A model generated the notes under the pieces. The model saw only the letters and a program-made list of their open reading frames with translations, ran no database searches and was not told where the DNA came from. The translations under genes were made by a program, and so were the position numbers. Of a stretch of 64,000 bases of DNA, positions 1-12,300 are shown one piece after another. How positions within the stretch are numbered: the stretch's first letter is position 1; every line of letters begins with the position of its first letter. This DNA is from Petrosia ficiformis (Eukaryota; Porifera; Demospongiae; Haplosclerida; Petrosiidae): assembly GCA_947044365.1 (NCBI GenBank), contig OX345636.1, positions 17,533,115 to 17,597,114 of the forward strand, given 5' to 3'.

Positions 1-232
1 TTTGAAGTAGATTGTATTATTTTTGGTACCATTCTATATTATGGCATATAGCTACCCTATATACTAATCAAGAAGTAATTACTACTTGTAAACATTACCT
101 ATAATATTATAACAAGAAAAGAAATCAAAATTAATTTACATAGTCTATATATATAGGAGTATATTATTAATATTGTTTTGAAACTCACATAACCAAATGA
201 GTGTTTTTAAATAACCCATTAATTTCTACAGT
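1..232. repeat. Inverted copy of 8380-8591
   Basis: The first 232 bases match, in reverse complement and with small indels, the stretch 8380-8591 inside a TBC intron. Matching blocks include the ACCAAATGAGTGTT and GGTACCATTCTATATTATGG segments. It may extend beyond the left edge. Confidence 0.8.
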
Positions 233-238
233 GAGCTA

Positions 239-297
239 GGGCACAGCTGATGAAGATGTTCCCGTTCAATTGTATGATATATAATTATGTTAAATAG
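239..297 (+). pseudogene. B0: 3' tail fragment of a type-B gene
   Basis: The last about 60 bases of a type-B coding region (GTDEDVP..LYDIYVK in the parents) can be read here, with small insertions just before the TAG. The type-B 3' flank follows, with the TTTATTGTCTTTTTTATATG stretch and an ATTAAA signal near 356. Everything upstream is missing; the break lies against an inverted repeat (1-232). It is the leftmost trace of the array and sits downstream of the TBC gene. Confidence 0.8.
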
Positions 298-1075
298 AAC
301 TATGACTGTTTATTGTCTTTTTTATATGTAGCTATAGATTACATGTTTTTTAGGCCATTAAAAATTAGTAATTGTTATTTTGTTGTAGTTTCTTTTTGAG
401 TGCAAACAAATTTCAATAGAAACAGATGAACGAAGAATTAACAAATACACTTTTCTAATCCTTTTAAAAACTCAGAGACCATGCACTTAGATTAGGAGCT
501 ATATTCCTACTATCTACAATACAAATACTGTGTGCACACATTAATAATACAAGTAATGCACATGTATACATGAATGAATACAATTGCTTCAATATATTCA
601 GTAATAGAGTACACTTTGATATTTCATGTGGTCATCAATAACAATTATTTTATAACGTTAACAAATGAACATATGTAATACTAATAAATAACAAAATTAT
701 GATTTATTTGATAAGAACAGGTCTTCCTAATTTGTATACACAAGTCTGTAGTATAACATTATAATACAAACTATGATAACTAATGTTGTACCAATACATT
801 GGGTTTCATTTCTTTGGGCAATTATAGGGATGGCCATAAAAAGAAGCCAATAAGGTCTAACATTTTTAATACAGTATATATGCATTACTGAAGTTTATTG
901 TATAAAACATTAATGGTGATTAACTTTATCAACTGTTATCTGCAAATGGGTCTATACAAGTACGTTTTGAATCCAAAACAGGTTACAACAGGATACTATA
1001 ATGTATATCGTTTAGTAATTGGACAAGCATATATAAACAGCAATAGAAACCGATAGAAAGTCAAAACTCAAAACA
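298..1075. other. B-to-A spacer, shortened
   Basis: Type-B 3' flank (to about 445) joined directly to the distal half of the usual B-to-A spacer (from about 454), so about 1 kb is missing compared with the spacers between B1 and A2 or B2 and A3. It includes the solo TIR end near 829-846. Confidence 0.7.
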
Positions 1076-1424
1076 ATGAAGATTATTATCATTCTATTAC
1101 TCCTCACAGTAACCATTGTGTATAATGTGATGGTGAAGATGGGTTTTGTACTGCATCTTGTCAAAAAAAATGTTTCTAATGATGCAGTCTTAAAATTATG
1201 GCCAAACAGCACTTCAGGTTTTTACGATACAACTAATTCAAAAGGCTATGTTGAAAAAGTCTACTGTCACATCACAGAGTTGTGTGGTAGTGATGGACCT
1301 TGGACTGACATCTTGATATGTCCAATTAATCCAAGTGGAGAATGTCCAGAAGGATTTCATAAATACAGCGATAGATAGAGGTATAACATCTGGTGGAAGG
1401 GCAGTTTCATCTCAAGGTGGATGT
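1076..1424 (+). pseudogene. A0: decayed, truncated type-A copy
   Basis: Starts with the type-A signal peptide (MKIIIILLLLT) but has internal deletions that remove the mature N-terminus and coiled coil, joining it directly to the WPNS.SGFYDT region. The CH.TELCGSDGPWT motif survives. The frame breaks after HKYSDR, and homology stops near 1424 at the GGC segment. Upstream it keeps two copies of the type-A promoter decamer (about 977-993) and a TATATAAA box near 1030. It is non-functional as a full-length protein. It lies outside the TBC gene, so the array once had a wider distribution. Confidence 0.85.
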
Positions 1425-2290
1425 AAACACTTATACTCCTGAACCACTGCATGTGACACCATAACTATGGTGTATATACATGCAAGCTTGGCATTAATTA
1501 TTGGTCATAAATAATATTAGCAATAATAAGTACAATAGTAACAATTAAATTATTATAATACTTGTAGTACACAAGCATATATAATTATGTTAATAATTAA
1601 CAATCTGTCACTTTTGGACATGTTCATTATTGTAATACGTCACCTGTAATATTGACAAACTCACTAACATCTATAAATTAATTTAGTCTGTAGCAAATTA
1701 TTAGGACCTTTGATCAAGAATCTGTGTAACAAACTTGAATTATACTTTGATCTATGATCCCACTATACAGAGCACAAAAGAATAGTAAACTATAGTACAA
1801 TCAGAACAGACAATATCAGGAAGTGCATGGAGAATCATCCCACTGATACAATGGCCCCTCGCTCAATTTGAATTCATGATCAGTTCTCAATCTTGTTCAT
1901 TGTATATATATATATATATATGAATGAAATAATGTATCTGATAGCAACTGTACTGGTCATGTTTTCTCACATTTTAATCATAGAGCTCAAAACCATAATG
2001 TTGATTGTAATCGGCTTTTAAGTTAATGATATAATTATAATAATTTATAATTATGATTTACACAGTTCATATTTGCACTTACATAATAATTATTCACATT
2101 TCTATAATTTGCAATAATTTTTTTGATGTGCAACAAAAAATAGTTCTTGTATGTAATAAAAAGAATAACAAGCACAAAAAGCCAGAAATAAAAGAAATAA
2201 AAGTTTTCATTTTAATAATAATAATAAAGTGCAAATGTATTTATTTGTACAGCAAATAATTGTTAATATTTTTAATAAATCTTGTTCATA
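1425..2290. other. AT-rich stretch downstream of the TBC gene
   Basis: No gene recognised. It contains a short TA run (1900-1921) and A/T-rich DNA that probably includes the 3' processing region of the minus-strand TBC gene. Confidence 0.5.
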
Positions 2291-2389
2291 TCATAGAACC
2301 TCTTCATCATCACTTTCAATATCAGGATATCTGACAACTCCACTCATAACTGTGTGAGATCTCTGTCTATCTACATTATCCAGTTCAGC
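2291..2389 (-). CDS. TBC1D2: TBC1D2-like terminal exon
   Basis: Thirty-two codons plus TGA. AELDNVDRQRSHTVMSGVVR followed by the acidic tail YPDIESDDEEVL. The acidic C-terminus is typical of TBC1D2/TBC1D2B. Acceptor TTCCTTAG. Poly(A) signals could be AATAAA-like runs within 2150-2280. Confidence 0.9.
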   Translation of the reverse strand, partial: AELDNVDRQRSHTVMSGVVRYPDIESDDEEVL

Positions 2390-5300
2390 CTAAGGAAAGT
2401 ACGAGTACTGATTCAATGGAAAGGCTGAGAACAACGTGGTCCAACCCACAGTAAATACCACAAAACATTCTCAATGATTAATGTGTTTAACTTAAACAAA
2501 GTAATTATAATTTACGGAGAAAATCTATCCCTTTGTGGTGTCCAATAGTTACTAATTATGCCTGAAGCATAACAGCCTATTAGCTATACCTATTATTTTG
2601 ATTATCACTCTCCTTAGTTTTTAAAGGATCTACAGATGTTACAATAGTTCTGTAAGCTACAAGCAGCTTTTTTTCTTCTGGTTTGTAGAAAACGATCATC
2701 ATCAATTAATGGGCATAGTGCTTAATAGAATGCATGATTCATGCATTCTATTAAGCACTATGCCCATTAATTGACTGCACCTCCCAGAATGATGCAACTT
2801 TCTTATTTATATATACAACACATAGTCGTGTATGTGACACAATCATAGGGATGGCCCTGCAGGCAATGATTTTATTAAAAGTCAAGAACTATTATCTGTG
2901 ACCACGTTTGCAAAACAAATTGGCCTTTCTAGGTAAATAATTTTGATCAGTCAAGTTTAGCTATAGAAAACCAATAAAATGTGGTGCCTAGAAGATCACT
3001 AGGCTTTCTGGATACCAAAAAAAGTAGTGTTGCTTTAGTATGACAATAATGACAACTTCGTTTATGTCTAGTTTACACAGCTATGATTATAGCTAATTAA
3101 CTAAAATATTATGTTTTAATAATTAACTAACTAAAATGCCCATTATTGGACAATTTTTATTTTAGTTAGTTATCGTTATTGCAGCAGACACATATTTGAG
3201 TTATAGTTTAGTTAACTAAAAGTGTAGTATAGTTAATTAAAACAACAGTAATACCAGTTCATTGGCTTCGTATACACTATAACTAAATACTGATCTACCT
3301 CAAAATGGTTTACAAACATGAACACATACAAACCTGTACAATCTGCCTGAAGTGAGCTCTTCTTGCATTGATCTTCTTTCTTGAAAATGACCTCATTACA
3401 GGATCATAGAAAGCAATCTGTAAGGGAAATGATTTTTGATAATAGCACTGAGAGAAGGAAATATAGCTCACTGAGTCCTAAAAGTAATTATAACAATTAT
3501 CTGTATGATTGCTTTGTGATGGTCAGTTAATCTCTGTTGCATGGCTCTCTCATGTCTGACCAAAGTCTATAATCTTTGCTGAAACCCAACAATCTATTTC
3601 AGTTATTTATATTTCCACTTTTCTTTAATGTTTATTGCGAGGTCTTTTACAGCTAGAACAGCTATTAGTTGTAGTTTCTACAAGCTGCTAGCACTATGCA
3701 GCTCAAGTACATGTTCTTTTATGTGTCACACCCATTAAATGACTGAACCCTCAGAATGATGCAACTTCCCTAAACTATGTATGCAACACACATATATATA
3801 TATATACCCCATGGAAATAAGCATATCCAATAACCATTCTATATAACATATCATGGAAGAAAGAGTAGCTGACACCTACATGAATAATTAATTTATGCTC
3901 ACTAGTATGCAACTCATACACTACTGATACACTGATAGTCGGATCCCTAGCTCGTTAGAGCGTCTAACATCAAAGGGAATTATTGATGCTATGGTTTATT
4001 ATGGCAATAAACTATATAATTATATATATATATAAATAATTATACATTGTGTAAGACATTGCCAAATAAGATTATAGTTTGATACCTGTGTGAGTTTATT
4101 AACATCTGAAGCTTCTCGAGCAATTGATCTTAGTCTATTGAATATCAAGATGGAGTTTGCTTGTGCAAGAAGACTCTCTTCATTGTATTTGAAGATTGCT
4201 ATTGCAAATCTAAAGAGGACTTTACTTCCCTCATGTAAAAATGTGTCCCATATACGCAGAGTGGTCTAAAATGTATAAATCAGATATAAATTAGGAAAGT
4301 ATAAATATTTACTTAAGGCTCTAGGCCACAGACAAAAGTGTGATATCCATGTTTGCCATGATATTGATTGAACTCTAACCCTACACTAAATCAAATCATG
4401 AAATTGTAATCCCAAAGTTGAACATAAAAGCCAAAACACGAACAAATGAAGATCGAGCTGCGCTTTGTGAAAGACAGAGAACAATAAGCAGAAAGTGTTC
4501 TTCCTGCTATCTACAGGGTCCTATCATCTAATAATATTGCCGGTTACCAAATCCCAGGCTTCTCAAAAACTATCTCAGGTCATACATGTGTATCCTCCTT
4601 TGAGTGACATGTGACAACGATGCATTACACTGTTTAGTGGAGAAACAAGAAAGAGATGTGAAGAGGATGTACCAGGCAGCTTAGTCCTGCAGGGCTGAAG
4701 AGACATAGGCAGCTATTATTAGTTCCCTTATTGTATTGTGATATTATAAAGTATAAATTAGAAGTAAGCTCATCAATATGAGATGCTCAGTGGTAGTGAA
4801 CAGTGAACTTGATCTAGAAGAACTTTGTCTCCAACTTAAAGATTAAAAACCCTTTTACAGTGAGTAGCTCTAATTATGAAAATATAAACATGCAAAGATT
4901 GATCGCTGTTTACTCAATGTTTGTTTTATATTAGTTGTCAGTGCTAATCTTCAGATATGAATCTCATAATAACAACCAATTTCTCAACAAAAGCTTAATC
5001 AACACTTGAAGAAGTTCCCATACGAAGGAAGGCACTGTTGATGATCTAACCAACACCCTTAAGAGTTCGAAGAAGCACTGAGCAAACCAAGGAATATAAA
5101 AACAGCAGAAATGAATGGAATACCAGTAAGCATTATGGAAGAGTATTTTGACAGATCACATGTACAACCCCCTCTTATCTTTAGTATACTCCTTAAGGTT
5201 ATGGGACAGTGTTCTCACCAGGATTTTGCAATAGGGGGGTACACAGAAGTGACGAAGTAATTATTATGTCATAGTTAATTAATTAATTTCTGATGAAAGT

Positions 5301-8300
5301 CCACGTGTTACAATGTGACCCTTACTCTGCTCTTAGGAAATAGGAATCAATGGGTAATAGGTGAATATGTGTATGGAAATACTTTGAATTTATATTTTTG
5401 TGTGTTATTATTTTAAAATAGTATTAATATTCAAAATCATTAGGGTGTTTTTATGACTGATAGAGGGGTACATTTACACTATAGGGGGGTACTGTACCCC
5501 TCTAAAACAACATAGAGAGAACACTGTTATGGGATACAAATTATTAATAATTAATGAGTTTTTTATCTGATGTCTTTTTTTTTAACTTAGTATTTTTATC
5601 AAAACATAAATAATGAAAGTTGTATCATTTTCATATTTTTATTAAGAAAATATAACAACAGCAAAGATGATAGCATAGTTTGCAGCAAAGATAAATCTGA
5701 AAATGTGAAGTGGAAACTATAATCAAAAACCTCCAAACCTGCATTACAGAAGTCATGATACCTCCTGACTTCTCTTCTTAATACCAAAATGAAGGTCGTC
5801 CTGAAGAGATATTGGGCAATATTTGTCTAGAATCTCCAAAATACCCCCGAAATGTCAATGCATTTGAAAGTGGTCGCCATTACTGATTGTGCTTCTATCG
5901 AACGTTTTGCAAAAAAAAAAACGTCACATGACGACCTTGCTATAGCTCTATAGAAAATATTTACTTGGAGATCATATCAAAATATGTATTGGATGAACTT
6001 CTTTTTGATTTATAACTTTATAGTACGAGCGTGAGCTATTGGTCAGTTGAAATAAATACAGAATTATTCAATATTATGTTTAAATAGAATACAGTCAGAT
6101 TTTGGTATCCCGTAACATTAAGAGAATAGACACCCAACTAAATATAGCAAGGTTCATTATTAATTTTGATATAATTATGTCTTTTATTACTTGTTCACTG
6201 GATGTATGCTATAGCTACAAACATATACTGATCAAGTAACTGCTCATATACATGTACTCTTTCTTACCTCTATTGGTAGATTGTCAATGAATATAGTATG
6301 GAACCAGTTGAAAGTGATAAGTGAAAAGTCAATACTGTATAAAGTAACAAGAAGAAGCATGTTTAAGTTATTGTCATTATATTCCATTTCAAATAGTATA
6401 GCATTTACATAATAACAATTTTAATCAAACCCTACATAAATATGATCTACAGGCATGAGAAAATTAGAAACAAAGGAAAATTGAAAAAAGTCTGGAATCC
6501 ACATATCATAATAATTTCCTGCATATAATTAATCCTTATGTAATAAACCTTGCATCTGATATACATGTATAAGTACATGTATGTATGTTTAAATACTTGC
6601 TATTCAGTTAGTTTGTACAATTAAATTAAGCCTATGAAGGAACATCCTCTGATCATTTTAAAATAGCTCCAATATGTTACAAATGACACTATAATATATT
6701 TCCTGCAGATAACTATACATGTACATTGTATGTGTTATACTAATTACTCTGAAATGAGCAAGTAACATCTGTTGTTTTCGCAGATGTTAGAATTGGAATA
6801 CTAATATAATACACCACAGTTTATACCTATAATACTATGCTGTATATATAGCTACATTATATTAATATATTTGTTACTGTATGGTTTATTACGACATGTA
6901 CTTTATATAGATCAAGATCAAATGAGCTGTGACTTGTAAATGTTATCTAACTATCTGGACCATTTTGAGCAATCAATAATCAGCCACACTTTTTGTAATT
7001 AGTACAGAGTTCATTTGGAAATAATAAATTCTTCTAATTTTATTAGTCACCAAAAAATTCTAAAAATTATACTTCATTATTAAACACTGTACTATTTACA
7101 AAAAAGGTGTGGCCGATTATTGATTGCTCAAAATGGTCCAGATAGCTGAATAAAAAAAAATCAGTTAAGCCACTGTAAGAGACGATATTGGGTTTATTAT
7201 GACTAGAATAGATGTTGTTACAGCAGATGGTACAGTAGCCATTTATTTCCAGCAGTCCTATAAGACATATGGATAATTGTCTGTAAATATATTAATTTGT
7301 TCCATCATAGGTATATCTGAATTTCATTTTTGCAAGCTTATAACTCCAAGACCAAGCAAGCAATTGTCATGTAATTTGTTATGCAGGGATATTATATAGT
7401 ATACTTTCTTACTATGGTATAGTAATTCAAGTTGCAGTGGTAGACAAAGCATTATAGCACCCAAGTAAGGGTGGTGTTCAATAATTGACTCTTTACTCTA
7501 CATGAAAATTCATGTGCCTACCGTGCTAACAAAAGACGTAGAAACAATTAACAAACAAACAGCCACAATGGCTTATAAAATTCATATAACACAGCTACAA
7601 AGGGCTTGGAAAATATTAAAGCAGCCATCCTGGCTTAGAAAAATAACAACCAGCCATAATGGCTTAGAAAAACGTTTTGTTTCATGTATGTGTAGTGGAA
7701 ACTAAGCATGTAGAAACACAGACAGTTGGTATCTTAGTACATGTAGAAACACAGACAGTTGGTATCTTAGTATTGGAAGAAATAATGGAGATGAAGGATG
7801 GAATGAATTAACTGAAAAGCTGCTAAGACAGGCCACAAGCAGGAAGCTTATTTTTAAAAAATATGTTTGTATGCGGTCAACAGTGATGCAACCTAAATAC
7901 AATCATGAAGGGGATTTCCCTCTATTGACTGTTCCTCCTTGTGATATAGCTCTTTCTGTTGTACCTCTACTCTTATTATGCCCTCTATCCAGTGGTGTGG
8001 AAACAGCCAGTCATGCAGGACATTGTCTGATAAATCTAGTGAATGTCCAGTAAATTGAAACTGAACTGTATACAAAGTATATTGGGAGCAGGACAAGAGT
8101 GATGAAAAGAGGTCAAAATGTTCGGCAGTTGGCTCAAAGTTTCCACACCCCTGCCTCTATCACACTACTTAACAACATGTGTGACCAAGCAAGCAAAACC
8201 TGTCATAAGTAACAAAACGGTACAAAACAAAATTCACAGAAACTAAACAATTTAGAGGGGGTGTTTCACTTTTCCTACACAACCTATGGGCTAAGAGTTA

Positions 8301-9308
8301 CAAAACAGCTAGCAAAGGTAGTATAACCTAACAATGGTAAGTTACATCACAAAGCTATACATCAACATGAAAATGCACTGTAAAGGGTTATTTTAACACT
8401 CATTTGGTTATGTGAGTTTCAATATAATAATTATACAATATTAATAATATTCCTCGGACTATGTAAATTAGTATTGATTTCTTTTCTTGTTATAATATTA
8501 TAGATAATGTTTACAAGTAGTAATTTACTTCTTGATTAGCTATATGCCATAATATAGAATGGTACCAAAAATAATACAATCTACTTCAAACATAGTATAT
8601 GTAAATCACTTAGTAATTACGTACATCTGCCAACTTTTCAAATTTCTGTGGAGTATAATAGATGTCATTTACTATTATAATTACAAATTCATGTACATAA
8701 TTATACTAATTACTCTGGAATGAGCAAGTAAAATCTGTTGTTTTCGCAGATGTTAGACTTGGAATATTAATATAATACACCACAGTTTATACCTATAATA
8801 CTATGCTGTGTATATAGCTACATTATATTAATATATTTGTTACCGTATGGTTTATTACGACATGTACTTTATATACTAGCAATATAGATCAAGATCAAAT
8901 GAACTGTGACTTGTAAATGTTACCTAACAGGAAAAACAAATCAACATTCAGGAAAACAGATTTACTGTACATTGAAACTCCTGTAACCAACTAAAGGTTA
9001 AAATAACCTATTATTTTTTACAGTGAAGCTTGGAGGTTTGTACATGAATATAAATTTCATTGCCAATTCAAAAATGTATGACTATGAATCTCATTATAAA
9101 AAAAATTATAATTTATTATAATAGTATAGAATTATAATTATAATTATTATAATTATATATAATATATAATGTCACTTACTCGCATGTATCAAGGTGTGCA
9201 CTTAGTCGTGGCATTTTCTCAGATATATATACTCTGAGAACTCTCTGTGAAAATAATAACATACAGTTATATTATGGACTTGCTACATGTACATGTATAT
9301 ACATTGAG

Positions 9309-9339
<31 letters not shown>

Positions 9340-12300
9340 TAGACAAAGAGAGATAGAGACAAAGCACAAGAGACAGACAGAATGGGATGGACAGAGAAAC
9401 ATACACACACAGAAAGATGAGTACCTGATCACTTTGAGATCCTAATAAAGTTTTATTGTAATAATCTGGAGGGAGAATATGATCTACTACAGCCACTAGA
9501 CACCAAAATGCATCTTCTTCTTCCAAAAATAGCAAAGCAAGGGCTGCAAGTCTATTCAGTCCTTGACAGTAACCAACCAATGTATTATACCAGCTGAAGG
9601 CAACTAGTACACGTCGAAGCTTGGCTATCTATAGTGATAAATATAAATATAAAATGAGCTAAAACAAGCAAATTATCAGACAAGAAACTAGATTTTCCTG
9701 CTGAAAATTATTAATAAATTGTATTTAATGTATGTATGTGACAGGAAGATGAATAAAAGGTAATAATAATGCACTGTTTCTGGTAATGTGAATGTGGATT
9801 CTGTATGAAATTACAAAATACATCTATTAAATACCACAGCAAAACATATTTATGAACAGACAAGCTGAACAAGGAACAACCCAATAGCACTCAGGCTAAT
9901 AATAAGGGCTTCCATCCATACAAACACTGAGGTATATAGGCCCACTTTTGATGGTTGCCATGGGGCCAATACCCCTACTTAATGGTACGTGAACTATATA
10001 TATCTCCACAGCAGAGTACAACATGTATTATAGTTGTAATGTTATAGTGTTTGTATTATAGTTCAAATTATTCATAGTAAAGTCCATACAACATTCTTCA
10101 TGAATATAATTATATAGTGAATTCAAAACACAAACAATATACATAAGTGCAACCACGTTTGGGAAGAACAGATGTGGGAGACACTACCTCAATACATACA
10201 TGTGTACAAGTACATGTATTATAACAGGTTAAAACAGGTTACAACAGGTTACAACAGGATACTATAATGTATATTGTTTCCCGAACAAAAGCATATAAAC
10301 AGTAATAGAAATCGATAGAAACTCAAAACTCAAAACAATGAAGATTATTATCATTCTATTACTCCTCACAGCAACCATTGTCGTTAATGGGAGTGGTGTA
10401 TCAGTACAATGTGATGGTGAAGATGGGGTTTGTACTGCATCTTGTCGAAACAGGAAAATCGAAGTTGATTTTAATGATGCAGTCTTGTGTTCATGTGAAG
10501 AAAGTGAATGATATGAAACAATTGTAAACTTCAGTAAAAATATACTTGAAGAATTGGCTGATATTAAACAACAATATGAAGACTTCAATTCCCAAATCTT
10601 GAATCTTCTGGAGACCTTACACGTACATAAACCTAAATCATGTTCTGAAGTTAAACAAAGATGGCCAAACAGTCCTTCAGGTTTCTACGATATAACTAAT
10701 TCAACAGGTTATGTGGAGAAAGTCTACTGTCACATGACAAAGTTGTGTGGTAGTGATGGACCTTGGACTAGAGTAGCATATCTTAATATGTCTAACCCAG
10801 ATGAATATTGTCCAGACGGATTTCACGAGTATAATTGGGAAGGTGTGAAGTCCTGTGGTAGAGTAAGTTCTGAAGGAAGTGAAATTTCCAACATATGAAC
10901 TACAGTATACTCAAGTTTGCGGACGAGTACATGGATATGCACATTTATCAACTGATGGAGTATTTCGTTATGAAAGCAATAGCGAAAATAATATTAATGC
11001 TCCATATATTGATGGTGTACGTAAATCTGACAAATGGCTATCGTAGAAACCATGGAGTTTCTTTGCAGTACACGAAGGTCCTGGGCGTTTATGTCCCTGC
11101 TCTTCCTTGACTTCTTTGCCATCTCCATCAATCGTTGGTGAAGATTATTATTGTGAATCACAGAACCCACCAGACTCTGACGATGTGCTTTGGGACGGTA
11201 AAGATTGCTGGACACAAGAAGAAGACTGTTGCAAAAACCCCAACCTACCATGGTTTAGCAAGACGCTGCCTGAACCTACATCTGACTACATTGAATTGAG
11301 GGTGTGTTGTGACCAAGGCAGTAGTAATGAGGATGCCCCTGTTAGCTATTATGAGATTTATGTCAAATAGAACCCTGATTACTTCCTGTGTGTGTATCTA
11401 CAATTTTACATATATAGTTTCTAATAGGCTTTAATTAATATTTCAAATCATGAATTGATTCACTAATATACATTGTACTTTTTCATTTAATTGCTTAGAA
11501 CTGTTAACTAGTTATAAATATAATTTTATTAATGGGTTATAACTGACAAAACAGTATAATTAAAAATTGTGGGCATGAAAACAACTTGCAATTTTACTAC
11601 TAAGTCTCAATCGTAAGCCCTGAAGTGAAATATAATAATGAACTCCAACAGATATATTTATAAGTGTAAGTAGGTGGTATTTTATTGTTAGTTCTGTACT
11701 CTACAAGCCTAAAAAAGGTGGTTCCACAGAGCAAGAAAATTATCCTCTGCACTTTTATTGCAAGCTTGATTTCATGTGTCCAGTTTCTGTAAACTGTATG
11801 TGCAAAATAGGTTTATTACAAGTTATTTATACATGTCAAGAGTATATAATAGAAAGAGAGGGAGAGTATCGCACTTCCGTATAAGCGTGTAGCACAACCC
11901 TGCGAAAAGCTTTATAATAATATTCATGACATCACATGTGAAGTAGGTGTTGAGGCATTATGTGACCACATTGTAAACAAAGATGGATGATGCAGCAACC
12001 ACACCATCGTAGGGCCATCCTTATGATTGCTTTCCCACGGGTTCGAACTACATGTATATATATATTATATATATATATTTATCTTCTTGTATCACCTACG
12101 CGAGTATGCAGTGTATACGTAGTTAAGGAGGTTACATCATTCCCGGGGGCTCGGTCAATTAATGGGCGTGGCGCATAATAGAACGCGCGCTCAAACTCAG
12201 TTCTACAAGATTCTTTAGAAGGTAAAGAGAGTAGATAATCAAAATAATGACTATAATAGGCTGTTGTGTTTCAGGCATGTAAAATCAGCCATGATTACTG

